A DNA stretch of 64,000 nucleotides from Candidatus Homeothermus arabinoxylanisolvens (GCA_001689405.1 LUJO01000022.1:17956-81955); one strand, 5' to 3'. Shown: positions 42,967 to 53,179, counted from the stretch's first letter. Notes: generated by a model from the letters alone, not told the origin. Program-made: numbers and translations.

Positions 42967-44538
42967 ATGACTTACGAATATGATTATCTCGTTATAGGAT
43001 CGGGTATAGCCGGCATGAGTTTCGCCCTTAAAGTAGCCCGTACAGGCAGAGTGGCGCTCATATGCAAGACCGGCCTTGAAGAAGCCAACACTTATTTCGC
43101 TCAGGGAGGCGTGGCTTCAGTGACCAATCTTGAAGTAGACAACTTTGACAAGCATATCGAAGACACCATGATAGCCGGTGACTTCCTTAGCGACAGGGAA
43201 GCCGTGGAAAAAGTGGTGAAAGGCGCGCCCGAGCAGATAAAAGCGCTTATAAACTGGGGCGTAAACTTCGACAAAAACGAAAACGGCGACTTTGACCTGC
43301 ACCGCGAGGGAGGCCACTCCGAGTTCCGTATACTGCACCATAAAGACAATACCGGAGCCGAGATACAGGAGAGCCTCATAAAGGCTGTAAAAGCCGATAA
43401 GAACATCGACATATACGAAGGACGCTTCGCCATCGAGATAATAACCCAGCATCATCTCGGCAAGATAGTGACACGCCGTACACCCGACATAACATGCTAC
43501 GGCGCATATGTACTCGATCCGGAGACCGGAAAAGTCGACACCTTCCTTGCCAAAGTCACGCTTATGGCCACCGGAGGAGTCGGAGCGGTCTACACCACGA
43601 CCACCAACCCGCTTGTAGCCACGGGCGACGGCATAGCCATGGTATACCGCGCTAAAGGCACGGTGAAGGACATGGAATTCATCCAGTTTCACCCCACCGC
43701 GCTGTACCACCCCGGCGACCGCCCGTCGTTCCTTATAACGGAAGCCATGAGAGGATACGGAGCGGTACTGCGCAATCTGCGCGGCGAAGAGTTCATGCAC
43801 AAGTATGACCCGCGTCTGTCACTCGCGCCCCGCGACATAGTGGCCCGTGCCATAGACTCGGAAATGAAGCTGTACGGCGACGACCATGTATATCTCGACG
43901 TGACCCACAAGGATCCTGAAGAGACCAAGAAGCACTTCCCCAACATATATCAGAAGTGTCTGTCACTCGGCATCGACATAACAAAAGACTACATACCGGT
44001 GGCTCCGGCCGCCCACTACCTTTGCGGCGGAATAAAAGTGGACACAAACGGAGAGTCATCGATCAAACGCCTCTACGCAGTGGGCGAATGTTCATGCACC
44101 GGGCTTCACGGAGGCAACCGCCTCGCTTCCAACTCGCTGATAGAGGCCGTAGTATATGCCGACGCAGCCGCCCGCCACGCAATGGAGGTCAAGGACCACT
44201 ACACATACCGTCATGACGTGCCTGAATGGAATGACGAGGGCACACGCCATCCCGAGGAGATGGTGCTCATAACCCAGAGCATAAAGGAAGTAGGACAGAT
44301 AATGTCGACCTACGTAGGCATAGTGCGCAGCGACCTGCGGTTGAAACGTGCATGGAACCGCCTCGACATACTGTATGAAGAGACCGAGCGCCTGTTCAAA
44401 CGCTCCAAAGCAAGCCGCGAGATATGCGAACTGCGCAATATAATCAACGTAGGATATCTGATTATGCGTCAGGCTATGGAACGCAAAGAGTCGCGCGGAC
44501 TGCACTACACCGTCGATTATCCCCCTGTAAATCATTAA
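42967..44538 (+). CDS. nadB: L-aspartate oxidase
   Basis: A 523-residue flavoenzyme that converts L-aspartate to iminoaspartate, the first step of NAD synthesis from aspartate. The FAD-binding motif is DYLVIGSGIAGMSFALKVA at the N-terminus; HREGGHSEFRI, LMATGGVGAVYTTTTN and FIQFHPTALY are family signatures, with active-site Arg and His further in (SCTGLHGGNRLASNSLIEA). Its product is used by NadA (51633-52628), encoded 7 kb away on the other strand. It is one of the few plus-strand genes left of the origin candidate. Confidence 0.96.
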   Translation: MTYEYDYLVIGSGIAGMSFALKVARTGRVALICKTGLEEANTYFAQGGVASVTNLEVDNFDKHIEDTMIAGDFLSDREAVEKVVKGAPEQIKALINWGVNFDKNENGDFDLHREGGHSEFRILHHKDNTGAEIQESLIKAVKADKNIDIYEGRFAIEIITQHHLGKIVTRRTPDITCYGAYVLDPETGKVDTFLAKVTLMATGGVGAVYTTTTNPLVATGDGIAMVYRAKGTVKDMEFIQFHPTALYHPGDRPSFLITEAMRGYGAVLRNLRGEEFMHKYDPRLSLAPRDIVARAIDSEMKLYGDDHVYLDVTHKDPEETKKHFPNIYQKCLSLGIDITKDYIPVAPAAHYLCGGIKVDTNGESSIKRLYAVGECSCTGLHGGNRLASNSLIEAVVYADAAARHAMEVKDHYTYRHDVPEWNDEGTRHPEEMVLITQSIKEVGQIMSTYVGIVRSDLRLKRAWNRLDILYEETERLFKRSKASREICELRNIINVGYLIMRQAMERKESRGLHYTVDYPPVNH

Positions 44539-44584
44539 CATTCATTAATATACAATTCAGGGGACACACAGCGTTATATAATAT

Positions 44585-45217
44585 ATGAGGATATTTTTCT
44601 TTCTGTTGATAATCATATCGGGGGTGCTTGGAGTCGGTGCGCAAAAAACCGACACCAACGGTGTGCCGCTGCCTCCCGATCCGCGACAGAAAGAGGTCAA
44701 GGGCCGGTATCATTTCGTCGACGAAAATGGCGACACACTGATGATGGTCGTGTTCAACAATATCACCGTATTTCCGCAGCTGAAATTCAAAAACAAGAAG
44801 CAGGAGCAGTTTTACTGGCGTACGGTACGCGATGTCAAACGTACGCTGCCCTACGCCAAACTGATAGCCGAGACGCTGCTTGAGACGTATGAATACATAG
44901 AGACCTTCCCTACCCAGAAAGAGCGCGAGGATTATCTGGCACAGATGGAGAAAGAGATATTTGCCCAGTACAAACCCGAGCTGAAAAAGTTTACCAAGTC
45001 GCAGGGCAAAATGCTTGTGAAGCTGATAAACCGCGAGACCAACCAAAGCAGTTATTCGATACTGAAAGCCTTTTTAGGCACATTCCGCGCAGGTTTCTGG
45101 CAGACATTCGGGCGCTTCTTCGGCGTAAACCTTAAAAGCTCCTATCTACCCGACAAAAACAAGGATGACGCCATAATAGAACGCGTATGCGTCATGGTGG
45201 AGCAAGGACAGCTCTAA
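44585..45217 (+). CDS. DUF4294 secreted/periplasmic protein
   Basis: A 210-residue protein with a signal peptide (RIFFFLLIIISGVLGVGAQ). The DUF4294 core runs from ENGDTLMMVVFNNITVFP through RTVRDVKRTLPYAKLIAETL to IKAF-like C-terminal helices (SYSILKAFLGTFRAGFWQTF). The family occurs in Bacteroidetes and has no known function. It follows nadB by 46 bp in the same direction and its stop overlaps the convergent gene by 4 bp. Confidence 0.88.
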   Translation: MRIFFFLLIIISGVLGVGAQKTDTNGVPLPPDPRQKEVKGRYHFVDENGDTLMMVVFNNITVFPQLKFKNKKQEQFYWRTVRDVKRTLPYAKLIAETLLETYEYIETFPTQKEREDYLAQMEKEIFAQYKPELKKFTKSQGKMLVKLINRETNQSSYSILKAFLGTFRAGFWQTFGRFFGVNLKSSYLPDKNKDDAIIERVCVMVEQGQL

Positions 45218-45735
45218 AGCATGCTCAGCGAACGCAACCGCTCCATGACCTCACCGCGTGTGAGTCTGCGCTGCTTTTTAAGCTCGCGCGCAAAATCATG
45301 GGCAACATCCTGAACGCCCGTGTGATTGAACACTCTGTAAAGGTAATTGTAGCTCTTGTTGAACATGCGCTCTATCTCGTCGCTTTCAAGGGAGCACGTC
45401 TCGCGTCCTTCGTTGTCGAAAAGCTCAAGAAGCTCCTTGCGCATGTCGGCCGTGACATCGTTATGATGGAGTACATAGCTTCGACAGAGTATGTTGCCCA
45501 AAAGCATGCCCATAGTCACCTGATAATGCTGCAATATATGATTCCACGATACTTTGGCTGACAGCCCCGGATTGCCGTTATAATAGAAATCGGGAGTAAA
45601 CTCGACCGTTTCATCGGCGGGAGAATCAAGAGATACGGCCGCAAGCACATTTTCGGCATCCCATACCACCATGCTTATGGCCATACCTGTTATGCCGTAA
45701 CACTTATCGTTTTCATCAATATATTTCAGTTTCAT
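45214..45735 (-). CDS. Hypothetical cytosolic protein
   Basis: I do not recognise this 173-residue protein. It has no signal peptide and no membrane helix. The first half is mixed alpha/beta (YGITGMAISMVVWDAENVLA, then FTPDFYYNGNPGLSAKVSWN); the second half is helical and charged (ELLELFDNEGRETCSLES, RELKKQRRLTRGEVMERLRS). It probably is a conserved Bacteroidales protein given its clean reading frame and neat spacing. Monocistronic, convergent with DUF4294 with a 4-bp overlap. Confidence 0.75.
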   Translation of the reverse strand: MKLKYIDENDKCYGITGMAISMVVWDAENVLAAVSLDSPADETVEFTPDFYYNGNPGLSAKVSWNHILQHYQVTMGMLLGNILCRSYVLHHNDVTADMRKELLELFDNEGRETCSLESDEIERMFNKSYNYLYRVFNHTGVQDVAHDFARELKKQRRLTRGEVMERLRSLSML

Positions 45736-45817
45736 AATCGACGTACAATTATAGGGTCAGTTTATTAACGCCAAATATAGCTATTTGGACGGAAATAAAT
45801 ACATATTTTTTACTTTT

Positions 45818-48232
45818 TTAATTTACAACCAATATTTTTGTCACCACGCTGTCGTGTCGGCTGTCAGCCGACGACACAAGCACATAATATACTCCCGTAG
45901 CCGCCCGCCGGCCCGACGATGAAGCTACATTCCAACGCGCCATTCCTCCCTGCGAACGTGTCTGATAAAACACATTTCCGGCCGCATCTGCTATCTTGAC
46001 GAGAGAGTTCTCTTTAAGACCTTTTATAATAACGTCACCGGCATAACCGGGACGTACCGGATTGGGATAAGCCGATATTTCAGAGTAGTCTTCGGCGGCG
46101 GGAAGAGCATCGCAGCCATACTCCACCACTCCCGCACGTGTGCCTATATAGACCGAGTTGCCGTGAGGATCGCACAGAAGCGAGAGCACCTCGTCGGAAG
46201 GCAGAAAACCGTTGGATGTATTGAAATTGTCGAGTATCTCCTTGCCGTCGGCGCTTACCACGTAGACGCCCGAACTGTTAGTGCCGAACCACTTGCGGTT
46301 GCTTCCGTCGACCGACACGGCCGTCACGCTCATATTGCCGAGCAGGTAGTCGGCATATGACGTTCCGTCGTTTCTCGGTACTTTAACACGCTCTATGCGG
46401 CAATTCTCATCAAGCATATCGGCCGGATCTCTTATGACAAACACTCCGTCGTCAGTACCTACCCATACGGCTCCCGACTTGTCTTCGGCCATTGAGAAAA
46501 TACATGCCGGACCAAACGGCTTGCCGTCTTGGTCATAGAACAGGTTTCTGACGTTATACCGGTCATCGGAAATACTTTCAATCCCCGACCCCGTATGATA
46601 GGTGACAAGGTTATGGTCGCGGTATCCGTCAGATATAAGCACTATGTCCTTATTCTGCGGCGACATGCACGGAAGTATTATGGTATTTCTGGCATCGAAC
46701 GAGCCGAAACCGTCTATGTCGAGCACTATCCAGTCAGCTGCGGTGACACTCCCCGGCGTGCGCCGAGAATCAGGCAATACGGCAACTGTGACGGCGCCTT
46801 TGGCATTGTAACCGTAACACCACAGATTATTCTGCGAATCGATGGCTACGGCAGGAAAAGCAAGTATATAGTCAAGCTCCGCAGGCATATTTGTCCAGTC
46901 ATATTTGTCGGTCTGCTTACCATCCTTGAATCTGAAAATGCCTTCATACCAAGTGCCTATATAAATCACTCCCTCCTCCTTACGGTCAACCGCCATATTA
47001 AAACCTGTCTTAAGCCTGCCTCCCGAGTTGGGGTTACGCAGAGTCACCTCATCGGAAGCCGGCGTAATATCGCGAGGAAATCCCGCTTCAATCCCGGTAA
47101 GCGTCATAGGACCGTTTTCGTTGTAAAAACGCAGGTCATTGCGCGAGCTGCGGTTAGACACATAAATCCGGTCATTCAACGGGTCGGCGGTGATATACCA
47201 AGCCCCGGTGTCAAGAAATGTGGCCTGCGGTCTAACAGGCGAAGAGTCTACAACACCTTCAGCCGTAAAGTGTCCGAGACCGCATGTGTTTATATACCAC
47301 ATGCTTCCGTCGGATGTTATAGAATGACAACGTGTATTGCCATGTTTTCTAACGTTTTCAGGTATCTTATATGTCTTTACCGTGCCTGATGCGTCTACAA
47401 TACCGTATTCGTCGCGGTTTGCAAGAAGGGCCTTGCCGTCACATATCATGACATAGTCCGATGCCACGGCTATTCTCTTCCTGACCGCCCTGCCCTCTGC
47501 AAAATCCAATTCCACCGAATATGAAACCTTACCGTCGGTGGCAATCAGAAGCCTGTCAGACACAGCCTCCATCGACACGGCACCGGACTGATCCAAGACA
47601 ACATACCTGTCAATATCGGAAAGGCGCACATCATCGGGACGGTACATAAGCCGTCCGTCAACTGACACGACAAGCTTTCCATCAATTACGGCAATTGCCG
47701 TAACCGGCCTGTTGAACACAGCCGACTCTTTGACAAGAAAATCCTCAAGATCTATCCTGACTATGCCGAAATTACAGGCCACATAGCAGTCGCGTCCCGA
47801 GAAAGCAACGTCATTGAGCGAGCGGTCAACTATATGCGAGGCATCCTTGATATCGCCTATATTCACAATATCGCCGGTGTCTGTAATCACATCTATATTG
47901 CCGTTGTCATACAGCACTACAAGCTGTCTGTGAAGATTATCGTAGAATATATCGTCGACCGATACATCGCTTAATCCGTTTAAAGGATGGTATCCGTAAG
48001 TCTCCCCGCTTTTTTTATCGTAAGCGTACAGATTACGGTCGCATACATAATACACCTTATCCTTGCTGTCGATGACCTTACAGGTGCCGAGACCGTAATT
48101 GTTATAGTAGCGCCACTCCCCTACCGGCACATCACCGTACAACGACAGGGGTCTTGTCATAACGAACAATGACAAGACCAAAAAAACGATGGCCGATACA
48201 ACGGACCTACAAGTTGATGCCACGGCCGTCAA
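45818..48232 (-). CDS. porZ: PorZ-like two-propeller protein with T9SS sorting domain
   Basis: An 804-residue secreted protein. After a signal segment (VVSAIVFLVLSLFVM) come repeats of beta-propeller blades with the two-component-regulator type motif (GLSDVSVDDIFYDN, SGAVWVGTDDGVFVIRD, NRKWFGTNSSGVYVVSADG). The last 80 residues form a type IX secretion C-terminal domain beginning YPNPVRPGYAGDVIIKG and ending VTKILVVN. This layout matches PorZ, which delivers anionic LPS to the T9SS attachment complex. It starts within the rdgB stop (4-bp overlap) and ends the nadA-leuS-rdgB-porZ operon. Confidence 0.85.
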   Translation of the reverse strand: MTAVASTCRSVVSAIVFLVLSLFVMTRPLSLYGDVPVGEWRYYNNYGLGTCKVIDSKDKVYYVCDRNLYAYDKKSGETYGYHPLNGLSDVSVDDIFYDNLHRQLVVLYDNGNIDVITDTGDIVNIGDIKDASHIVDRSLNDVAFSGRDCYVACNFGIVRIDLEDFLVKESAVFNRPVTAIAVIDGKLVVSVDGRLMYRPDDVRLSDIDRYVVLDQSGAVSMEAVSDRLLIATDGKVSYSVELDFAEGRAVRKRIAVASDYVMICDGKALLANRDEYGIVDASGTVKTYKIPENVRKHGNTRCHSITSDGSMWYINTCGLGHFTAEGVVDSSPVRPQATFLDTGAWYITADPLNDRIYVSNRSSRNDLRFYNENGPMTLTGIEAGFPRDITPASDEVTLRNPNSGGRLKTGFNMAVDRKEEGVIYIGTWYEGIFRFKDGKQTDKYDWTNMPAELDYILAFPAVAIDSQNNLWCYGYNAKGAVTVAVLPDSRRTPGSVTAADWIVLDIDGFGSFDARNTIILPCMSPQNKDIVLISDGYRDHNLVTYHTGSGIESISDDRYNVRNLFYDQDGKPFGPACIFSMAEDKSGAVWVGTDDGVFVIRDPADMLDENCRIERVKVPRNDGTSYADYLLGNMSVTAVSVDGSNRKWFGTNSSGVYVVSADGKEILDNFNTSNGFLPSDEVLSLLCDPHGNSVYIGTRAGVVEYGCDALPAAEDYSEISAYPNPVRPGYAGDVIIKGLKENSLVKIADAAGNVFYQTRSQGGMARWNVASSSGRRAATGVYYVLVSSADSRHDSVVTKILVVN

Positions 48233-48807
48233 CTGACAAGTATATTCTTAAGTCCGGCGGTAGCACGTGCTCTGTGGCTTATCGAATTCTTCTCCTTCGA
48301 GTCCATCTCGGCAAATGTCTTGTCGTAACCCTCCGGAACAAATATCGGGTCGTAGCCGAAGCCGTTGTCACCGCGCAATTCATCTATGATACGGCCTTCT
48401 ACCACACCGTCGACAAGAGTGATTTTATCGCCCTCCACAAGCGCTATGACAGTGCGGAAACGCGCGGCTCTGTCGCTCTTGCCCTCAAGATTTTTCAGAA
48501 GAAGAGCCACATTAGCCGCCGAGTCATGCCCCGGACCGGCATAGCGGGCCGAATACACACCGGGAGCGCCTCCGAGCGCCTCGACTTCAAGACCCGTATC
48601 ATCGGCAAAACAGTCATAGCCGTAATGCTCTTTTACGTATCTTGCCTTTATCTCGGCATTTCCCTCAAGCGTATCGGCGGTCTCGGGTATATCCTCATTA
48701 CAGCCTATATCGCTCAGACCGAGTACTTGAAAATCCTCACCGAGTATGGCTCTTATCTCTTCAAGTTTGTGAGCGTTATTGGTGGCAAACACTATTCTTC
48801 TCGTCAT
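48229..48807 (-). CDS. rdgB: XTP/dITP pyrophosphatase (RdgB/HAM1)
   Basis: A 192-residue house-cleaning enzyme that hydrolyses XTP and dITP. The N-terminus IVFATNNAHKLEEIRAIL is the family signature, FADDTGLEVEALGGAPGVYS carries the metal-binding Asp pair, and the C-terminal GYDPIFVPEGYDKTFAEM with SHRARA completes the substrate pocket. It lies 34 bp after leuS and overlaps porZ. Confidence 0.96.
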   Translation of the reverse strand: MTRRIVFATNNAHKLEEIRAILGEDFQVLGLSDIGCNEDIPETADTLEGNAEIKARYVKEHYGYDCFADDTGLEVEALGGAPGVYSARYAGPGHDSAANVALLLKNLEGKSDRAARFRTVIALVEGDKITLVDGVVEGRIIDELRGDNGFGYDPIFVPEGYDKTFAEMDSKEKNSISHRARATAGLKNILVS

Positions 48808-48841
48808 GAGCTATATATTTTGCAGTTATTGTTTACAGGCT

Positions 48842-51613
48842 TTATCCTATGACTATGTTCACTATCTTTCCGGGAACGACGATAATCTTCTTTACCGACT
48901 TGCCTTCAAGCCACTTGGCCGCGCCTTCGTGTTCGAGAGCTATCTTCTCTACCTCCTCGCGCGGAGTATCGGCGGCCACTTCGATATTGAAGCGCGCCTT
49001 ACCGTTAAATGACACCGCCATGGTTACCGTATCCTCTTTAAGATAATCCTCATTGTATTCAGGCCACTTGGCGTCGCATATACTGCCCGAATTGCCTATG
49101 GCGTGCCATAACTCCTCCGTGATATGCGGGGCAAACGGAGCAAGTACCACAAGGAGATGTTCAAGTACCTCCTTGCTGTGACACTTCATCGAGGTAAGAT
49201 CGTTGACACATATCATGAAAGCGGCTATGGATGTGTTGTAAGAGAAGTTCTCTATATCCCAAGTCACCTTTTTGATGAGCTTGTGAAGCGCTTTAAGAGC
49301 CTCTTTCGAAGGTTTGTCATCGTTTACAAGCATTGTATCGCCTTTATAGAAAAGACCCCACATGCGCTTCAGGAAGCGATTCACACCGTCTATGCCGTTA
49401 GTATCCCACGGCTTGCTCTGCTCCAGCGGACCGAGGAACATCTCGTACAGACGCAGCGTATCGGCACCGTAACGCTCCACTATGTCGTCGGGATTGACAA
49501 CATTGAACATGGACTTGGACATCTTCTCCACGGCATAGCCGCACACATACTTTCCGTCCTCAAGTATAAACTCCGCATCGTTAAACTCAGGACGCCATGC
49601 ACGGAATTTATCCAAGTCAAGTATATCATTGCTTACTATGTTGACATCGACATGTATGGGAGTCACATCGTAATCCTTCTTCAGACCCGACGACACAAAA
49701 GTATCGGTGTCTTTAATACGGTATACGAAGTTGGAGCGACCCTGTATCATACCCTGATTTATGAGCTTCTTGAAAGGCTCGTCCTTCACTACCTTACCGA
49801 GGTCGTAAAGAAATTTATTCCAGAAACGGCTGTATATAAGGTGTCCTGTAGCGTGTTCGGTACCGCCGATATAAAGGTCCACATCCTGCCAGTAACCGTT
49901 GGCCTCTTCCGACACAAGCGCCTTGTCATTGTGCGGATCCATATAGCGGAGATAGTAAGCCGACGAACCTGCAAAACCGGGCATAGTGTTCAGTTCGAGC
50001 TGATAGCCGTCCTCGGTATGCCATTCTTTGGCACGTCCCAGAGGAGGCTCCCCTGTCTCGGTAGGAAGAAATTTGTCCACCTCGGGCAGAAGCAACGGCA
50101 ACTTGCTCTCGTCAAGCAGATGAGGAATACCGTCCTTGTAATATACGGGGAACGGCTCGCCCCAGTAACGCTGACGGCTGAATATGGCGTCGCGCAGACG
50201 GTAATTCACCTTGACCTTGCCTATGCCTTTCTGTTCTATAAAACGTTTTGTAGCGGCTATGGCATCCTTTACCTCCATGCCGTTAAGATTAAGCTCCTCG
50301 CCCGCCGAATTTATCATTTTACCCGACTTGGCGTCGAAACTTTCCTCGCTTACGTCGCAACCCTCTATAAGCGGTATGACAGGCAGATCGAAATGCTTGG
50401 CAAAAGCATAGTCGCGGCTGTCGTGGGCCGGTACGGCCATTATGGCACCCGTACCGTAGCCTGCAAGTACATAATCGCTCACCCACACCGGTATCTTCTT
50501 ACCGGTAAGAGGATTGATGGCATAAGCACCGGTAAACACACCCGATACGTTCTTCTCTATCATACGCTCACGCTCGGTCTTGTGCTTGACTTCGTTTATA
50601 TAGGCATCCACAGCCTCCTTACGGTCAGGAGTCGTTATCATATCCACATACGCGCTTTCAGGAGCAAGTACCATGAAAGTCACACCGAATACGGTATCGG
50701 CGCGTGTAGTGAATATTTCCAGCTCTACATCGCTGTCAGCTATCTTGAAGCGCATCTCGGCACCTTCGGAACGTCCTATCCAGTTGCGCTGTGTCTCCTT
50801 GAGTGAATCGGTCCAGTCTATACGTTCAAGACCGTCGAGCAACCGCTGCGCATAAGCCGACACACGAAGACACCACTGATACATGAGCTTCTGCTCTACC
50901 GGATAACCGCCTCTGATCGACAGACCCTCGCTCACCTCGTCATTGGCAAGTACCGTACCGAGCTTCGGACACCAGTTTACCATAGTATTGCCGAGGTAAG
51001 CTATACGATAGTTCATCAATATATCGTTTTTCTCCTTTTCGGAGTAAGCCTTCCATTCGTCAGCCGTAAACTGAAGTTCCTTACCACAGGCGGCATTCAC
51101 TTCTTTCGTGCCGTTTTTCTCAAATGCGGCTACAAGGTCAGCTACAGGCATAGCCTTATCGGCATTTTTGTCATAGTAACTGTTAAACATCTGCATGAAG
51201 GCCCACTGCGTCCACTTATAATACTCTGGATCGCAGGTCTTGATCTCACGGTCCCAGTCATAACAGAACCCTATCTTGTCAAGCTGACTACGATAACGGT
51301 CTATGTTCTGACGGGTGGTAACCTCGGGATGCTGACCGGTCTGTATGGCATACTGTTCTGCAGGAAGTCCGTAGGCATCGTAGCCCATAGGATGAAGAAC
51401 GTTGAAACCCTGCAGACGCTTGTAGCGTGAAAATATGTCGCTTGCTATATATCCGAGCGGATGACCTACATGAAGTCCGGCACCCGACGGATAAGGAAAC
51501 ATGTCAAGCACATAAAATTTAGGTCTCGACTTGTCTATTTCGGCTTTGTATACGCTGTTGTCTTTCCAATATTTCTGCCAGCGGCTCTCTATGTCTCTGT
51601 GATTGTATTCCAT
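48842..51613 (-). CDS. leuS: Leucyl-tRNA synthetase
   Basis: A 923-residue class Ia synthetase. The HIGH-type motif is in FPYPSGAGLHVGHPLG (residues 39-54) and KMSKS in VEKMSKSMFNVV near residue 700. The CP1 editing domain (TTRADTVFGVTFMVLAPES and GTGAIMAVPAHDSRDYAFA) and the C-terminal anticodon domain are complete. It follows nadA by 19 bp. Confidence 0.97.
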   Translation of the reverse strand: MEYNHRDIESRWQKYWKDNSVYKAEIDKSRPKFYVLDMFPYPSGAGLHVGHPLGYIASDIFSRYKRLQGFNVLHPMGYDAYGLPAEQYAIQTGQHPEVTTRQNIDRYRSQLDKIGFCYDWDREIKTCDPEYYKWTQWAFMQMFNSYYDKNADKAMPVADLVAAFEKNGTKEVNAACGKELQFTADEWKAYSEKEKNDILMNYRIAYLGNTMVNWCPKLGTVLANDEVSEGLSIRGGYPVEQKLMYQWCLRVSAYAQRLLDGLERIDWTDSLKETQRNWIGRSEGAEMRFKIADSDVELEIFTTRADTVFGVTFMVLAPESAYVDMITTPDRKEAVDAYINEVKHKTERERMIEKNVSGVFTGAYAINPLTGKKIPVWVSDYVLAGYGTGAIMAVPAHDSRDYAFAKHFDLPVIPLIEGCDVSEESFDAKSGKMINSAGEELNLNGMEVKDAIAATKRFIEQKGIGKVKVNYRLRDAIFSRQRYWGEPFPVYYKDGIPHLLDESKLPLLLPEVDKFLPTETGEPPLGRAKEWHTEDGYQLELNTMPGFAGSSAYYLRYMDPHNDKALVSEEANGYWQDVDLYIGGTEHATGHLIYSRFWNKFLYDLGKVVKDEPFKKLINQGMIQGRSNFVYRIKDTDTFVSSGLKKDYDVTPIHVDVNIVSNDILDLDKFRAWRPEFNDAEFILEDGKYVCGYAVEKMSKSMFNVVNPDDIVERYGADTLRLYEMFLGPLEQSKPWDTNGIDGVNRFLKRMWGLFYKGDTMLVNDDKPSKEALKALHKLIKKVTWDIENFSYNTSIAAFMICVNDLTSMKCHSKEVLEHLLVVLAPFAPHITEELWHAIGNSGSICDAKWPEYNEDYLKEDTVTMAVSFNGKARFNIEVAADTPREEVEKIALEHEGAAKWLEGKSVKKIIVVPGKIVNIVIG

Positions 51614-51632
51614 TTTTATACGGTAGTTTTAT

Positions 51633-52628
51633 TTATATTCCTAATTTTTCGCTTATCTCAAGCATACGCTCTATAGGACGACGTGCCTTCTCAGCTATCT
51701 CCGGATCGACTTCCACTTTAGGGCTTTCGTTTTTAAGACAGTTATACAACTTCTCCATAGTGTTCAGCTTCATGTAGGAGCAGTCGTTGCATGCGCAGGT
51801 TGAGTCATTTGGAGGAGCGGGTATGAATGTCTTGTCGGGACAACGCTTCTGCATCTCGTGTATTATACCGCTCTCCGTAGCCACTATAAACTCACTTGCA
51901 TCGCTGTTTACGGCATAATTGAGAAGAGCTGCCGTAGAACCCACCTTATCGGCGAGTATAAGCAGTTGCTTCTTGCACTCCGGATGAGCGAGTACTTTTG
52001 CCGACGGATGCTGACGCTTCAGCTCGGCTATCTTTTCGATCGAGAATTGTTCATGTACATGACAGGCGCCGTTCCACAGCTTCATGTTGCGTCCGGTCAC
52101 GGAATTTATGTAGTTGCCGAGATTACGGTCGGGACCGAATATAATAGGTGTGTCCTCCGGAAAACTCTCCACTATCTGCCTTGCGTTGGATGAAGTGACA
52201 AGAACATCGGTGAGAGCCTTAACGCCGGCTGAAGTATTGACGTAGCTGATCACGGTATGACCCGGATTATCGTCAATGAACTTCTTGAACTCTCCGGCAT
52301 CGCAACTGTCGGCCAACGAACATCCGGCGTCCATGTCGGGAATAAGCACCGTTTTGTCAGGACAAAGTATCTTTGCCGTCTCACCCATGAAGTTCACTCC
52401 GCACAGTACTATGACCGGTTGAGTAAGTTTTGACGCTATCTGCGCCAAAGCGAGGCTGTCGCCGATATAATCGGCTATGTCCTGAATCTCGCCTTTCTGA
52501 TAATAATGAGCGAGTATAACCGCGTTCTTCTCTTTCTTGAGCCGGAATATCTCCTCCCTGATATCTTCAATATCAGGTGAAGCTGACTCAGTCACGGGCA
52601 CATAGCATTTTTCAGTACTTGATTCCAT
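51633..52628 (-). CDS. nadA: Quinolinate synthase
   Basis: A 331-residue [4Fe-4S] enzyme that condenses iminoaspartate with dihydroxyacetone phosphate to quinolinate. The three-fold repeat is clear (AVILAHYYQKGEIQDIADYI; VLIPDMDAGCSLADSC). Probable cluster Cys ligands are in VLCGVNFMGETAKILCP, in HPECKKQ, and in ACNDCSYMKLNT near the C-terminus. It uses the product of nadB. It is the first gene of an operon with leuS, rdgB and porZ. Confidence 0.96.
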   Translation of the reverse strand: MESSTEKCYVPVTESASPDIEDIREEIFRLKKEKNAVILAHYYQKGEIQDIADYIGDSLALAQIASKLTQPVIVLCGVNFMGETAKILCPDKTVLIPDMDAGCSLADSCDAGEFKKFIDDNPGHTVISYVNTSAGVKALTDVLVTSSNARQIVESFPEDTPIIFGPDRNLGNYINSVTGRNMKLWNGACHVHEQFSIEKIAELKRQHPSAKVLAHPECKKQLLILADKVGSTAALLNYAVNSDASEFIVATESGIIHEMQKRCPDKTFIPAPPNDSTCACNDCSYMKLNTMEKLYNCLKNESPKVEVDPEIAEKARRPIERMLEISEKLGI

Positions 52629-52657
52629 TATTCAATACTTTATTAATCTACTGATTG

Positions 52658-52665
52658 CAAAGATA
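52658..52665 (-). promoter_or_regulatory. -7 element of the nadA operon
   Basis: TATCTTTG on the minus strand lies 30 bp upstream of the nadA start. No clear -33 box. Confidence 0.5.
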
Positions 52666-52680
52666 CGACATTTTTTCCTT

Positions 52681-53110
52681 TTATATATAATGAGTGGCGT
52701 CGGGCTGTTGTCATCAACATCACTTTTTATTTTTATTGGATTTTTTCTTTTAGAATTTTCTTTTGGGGTAGTAGTTGTTGATGTTGATAGTAAAGATAAA
52801 ATTAAAGGCGTTTTGTTGCATAATAAGTTATTACTTGAAGAATTGCCGTTATTGTTATGTTATCTACATGTTAAATGACTTATATTTAGCTGTTTGAATA
52901 CTTTATTTACATGCTGTTGATAACACTGTATGTAAATAAAAAATTACATTATGAAGGTTGATAAGTGTAGATTTTACGGTCTATAAAAGGGCCATATTTA
53001 TTTTGCAACTTATTTTGATTGTGTCGACGCTGTGCCGTATTGTTTATTTTTAGATGAAATGCAAATCAAGTTGTCAAAAATTGCTTAAAACTTATCAAGG
53101 GTTATCGACA
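52681..53110. other. Candidate replication origin (oriC)
   Basis: A gene-free AT-rich stretch. DnaA-box-like 9-mers are TTATCTACA (52860-52868), TTATCAACA on the minus strand (52923-52915), TTATCAACC on the minus strand (52964-52956), TTATCAAGG (53092-53100), TTATCGACA (53102-53110) and CTATCAACA on the minus strand (52790-52782). An inverted repeat TTATTTACAT (52903-52912) and ATGTAAATAA (52930-52939) encloses one box. Gene direction switches from mostly minus to all plus around this place. A 62-codon frame at 52690-52878 is too biased to Leu and Val to support as a gene. Confidence 0.6.
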
Positions 53111-53124
53111 TATTTATTGACATA

Positions 53125-53179
53125 TAAAAAAATACATCCATCATGCCCTCCGTAATAAAAGATGGCGCGACGGATGTAT
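53125..53179 (-). terminator. Rho-independent terminator of malate dehydrogenase gene
   Basis: ATACATCC (53132-53139) and GGATGTAT (53172-53179) form a stem with further internal pairing, followed on the minus strand by about eight T from 53132 down to 53125. It lies 20 bp past the stop of mdh. Confidence 0.8.

Noticed and set aside
49124..50806. A 560-codon frame antisense to leuS
   Set aside because: leuS is certain on the other strand; the antisense product looks random.
52690..52878. A 62-codon plus-strand reading frame in the origin candidate
   Set aside because: Strong Leu/Val bias, AT-rich simple sequence, no conserved pattern and overlap with DnaA-box-like words; chance frame.
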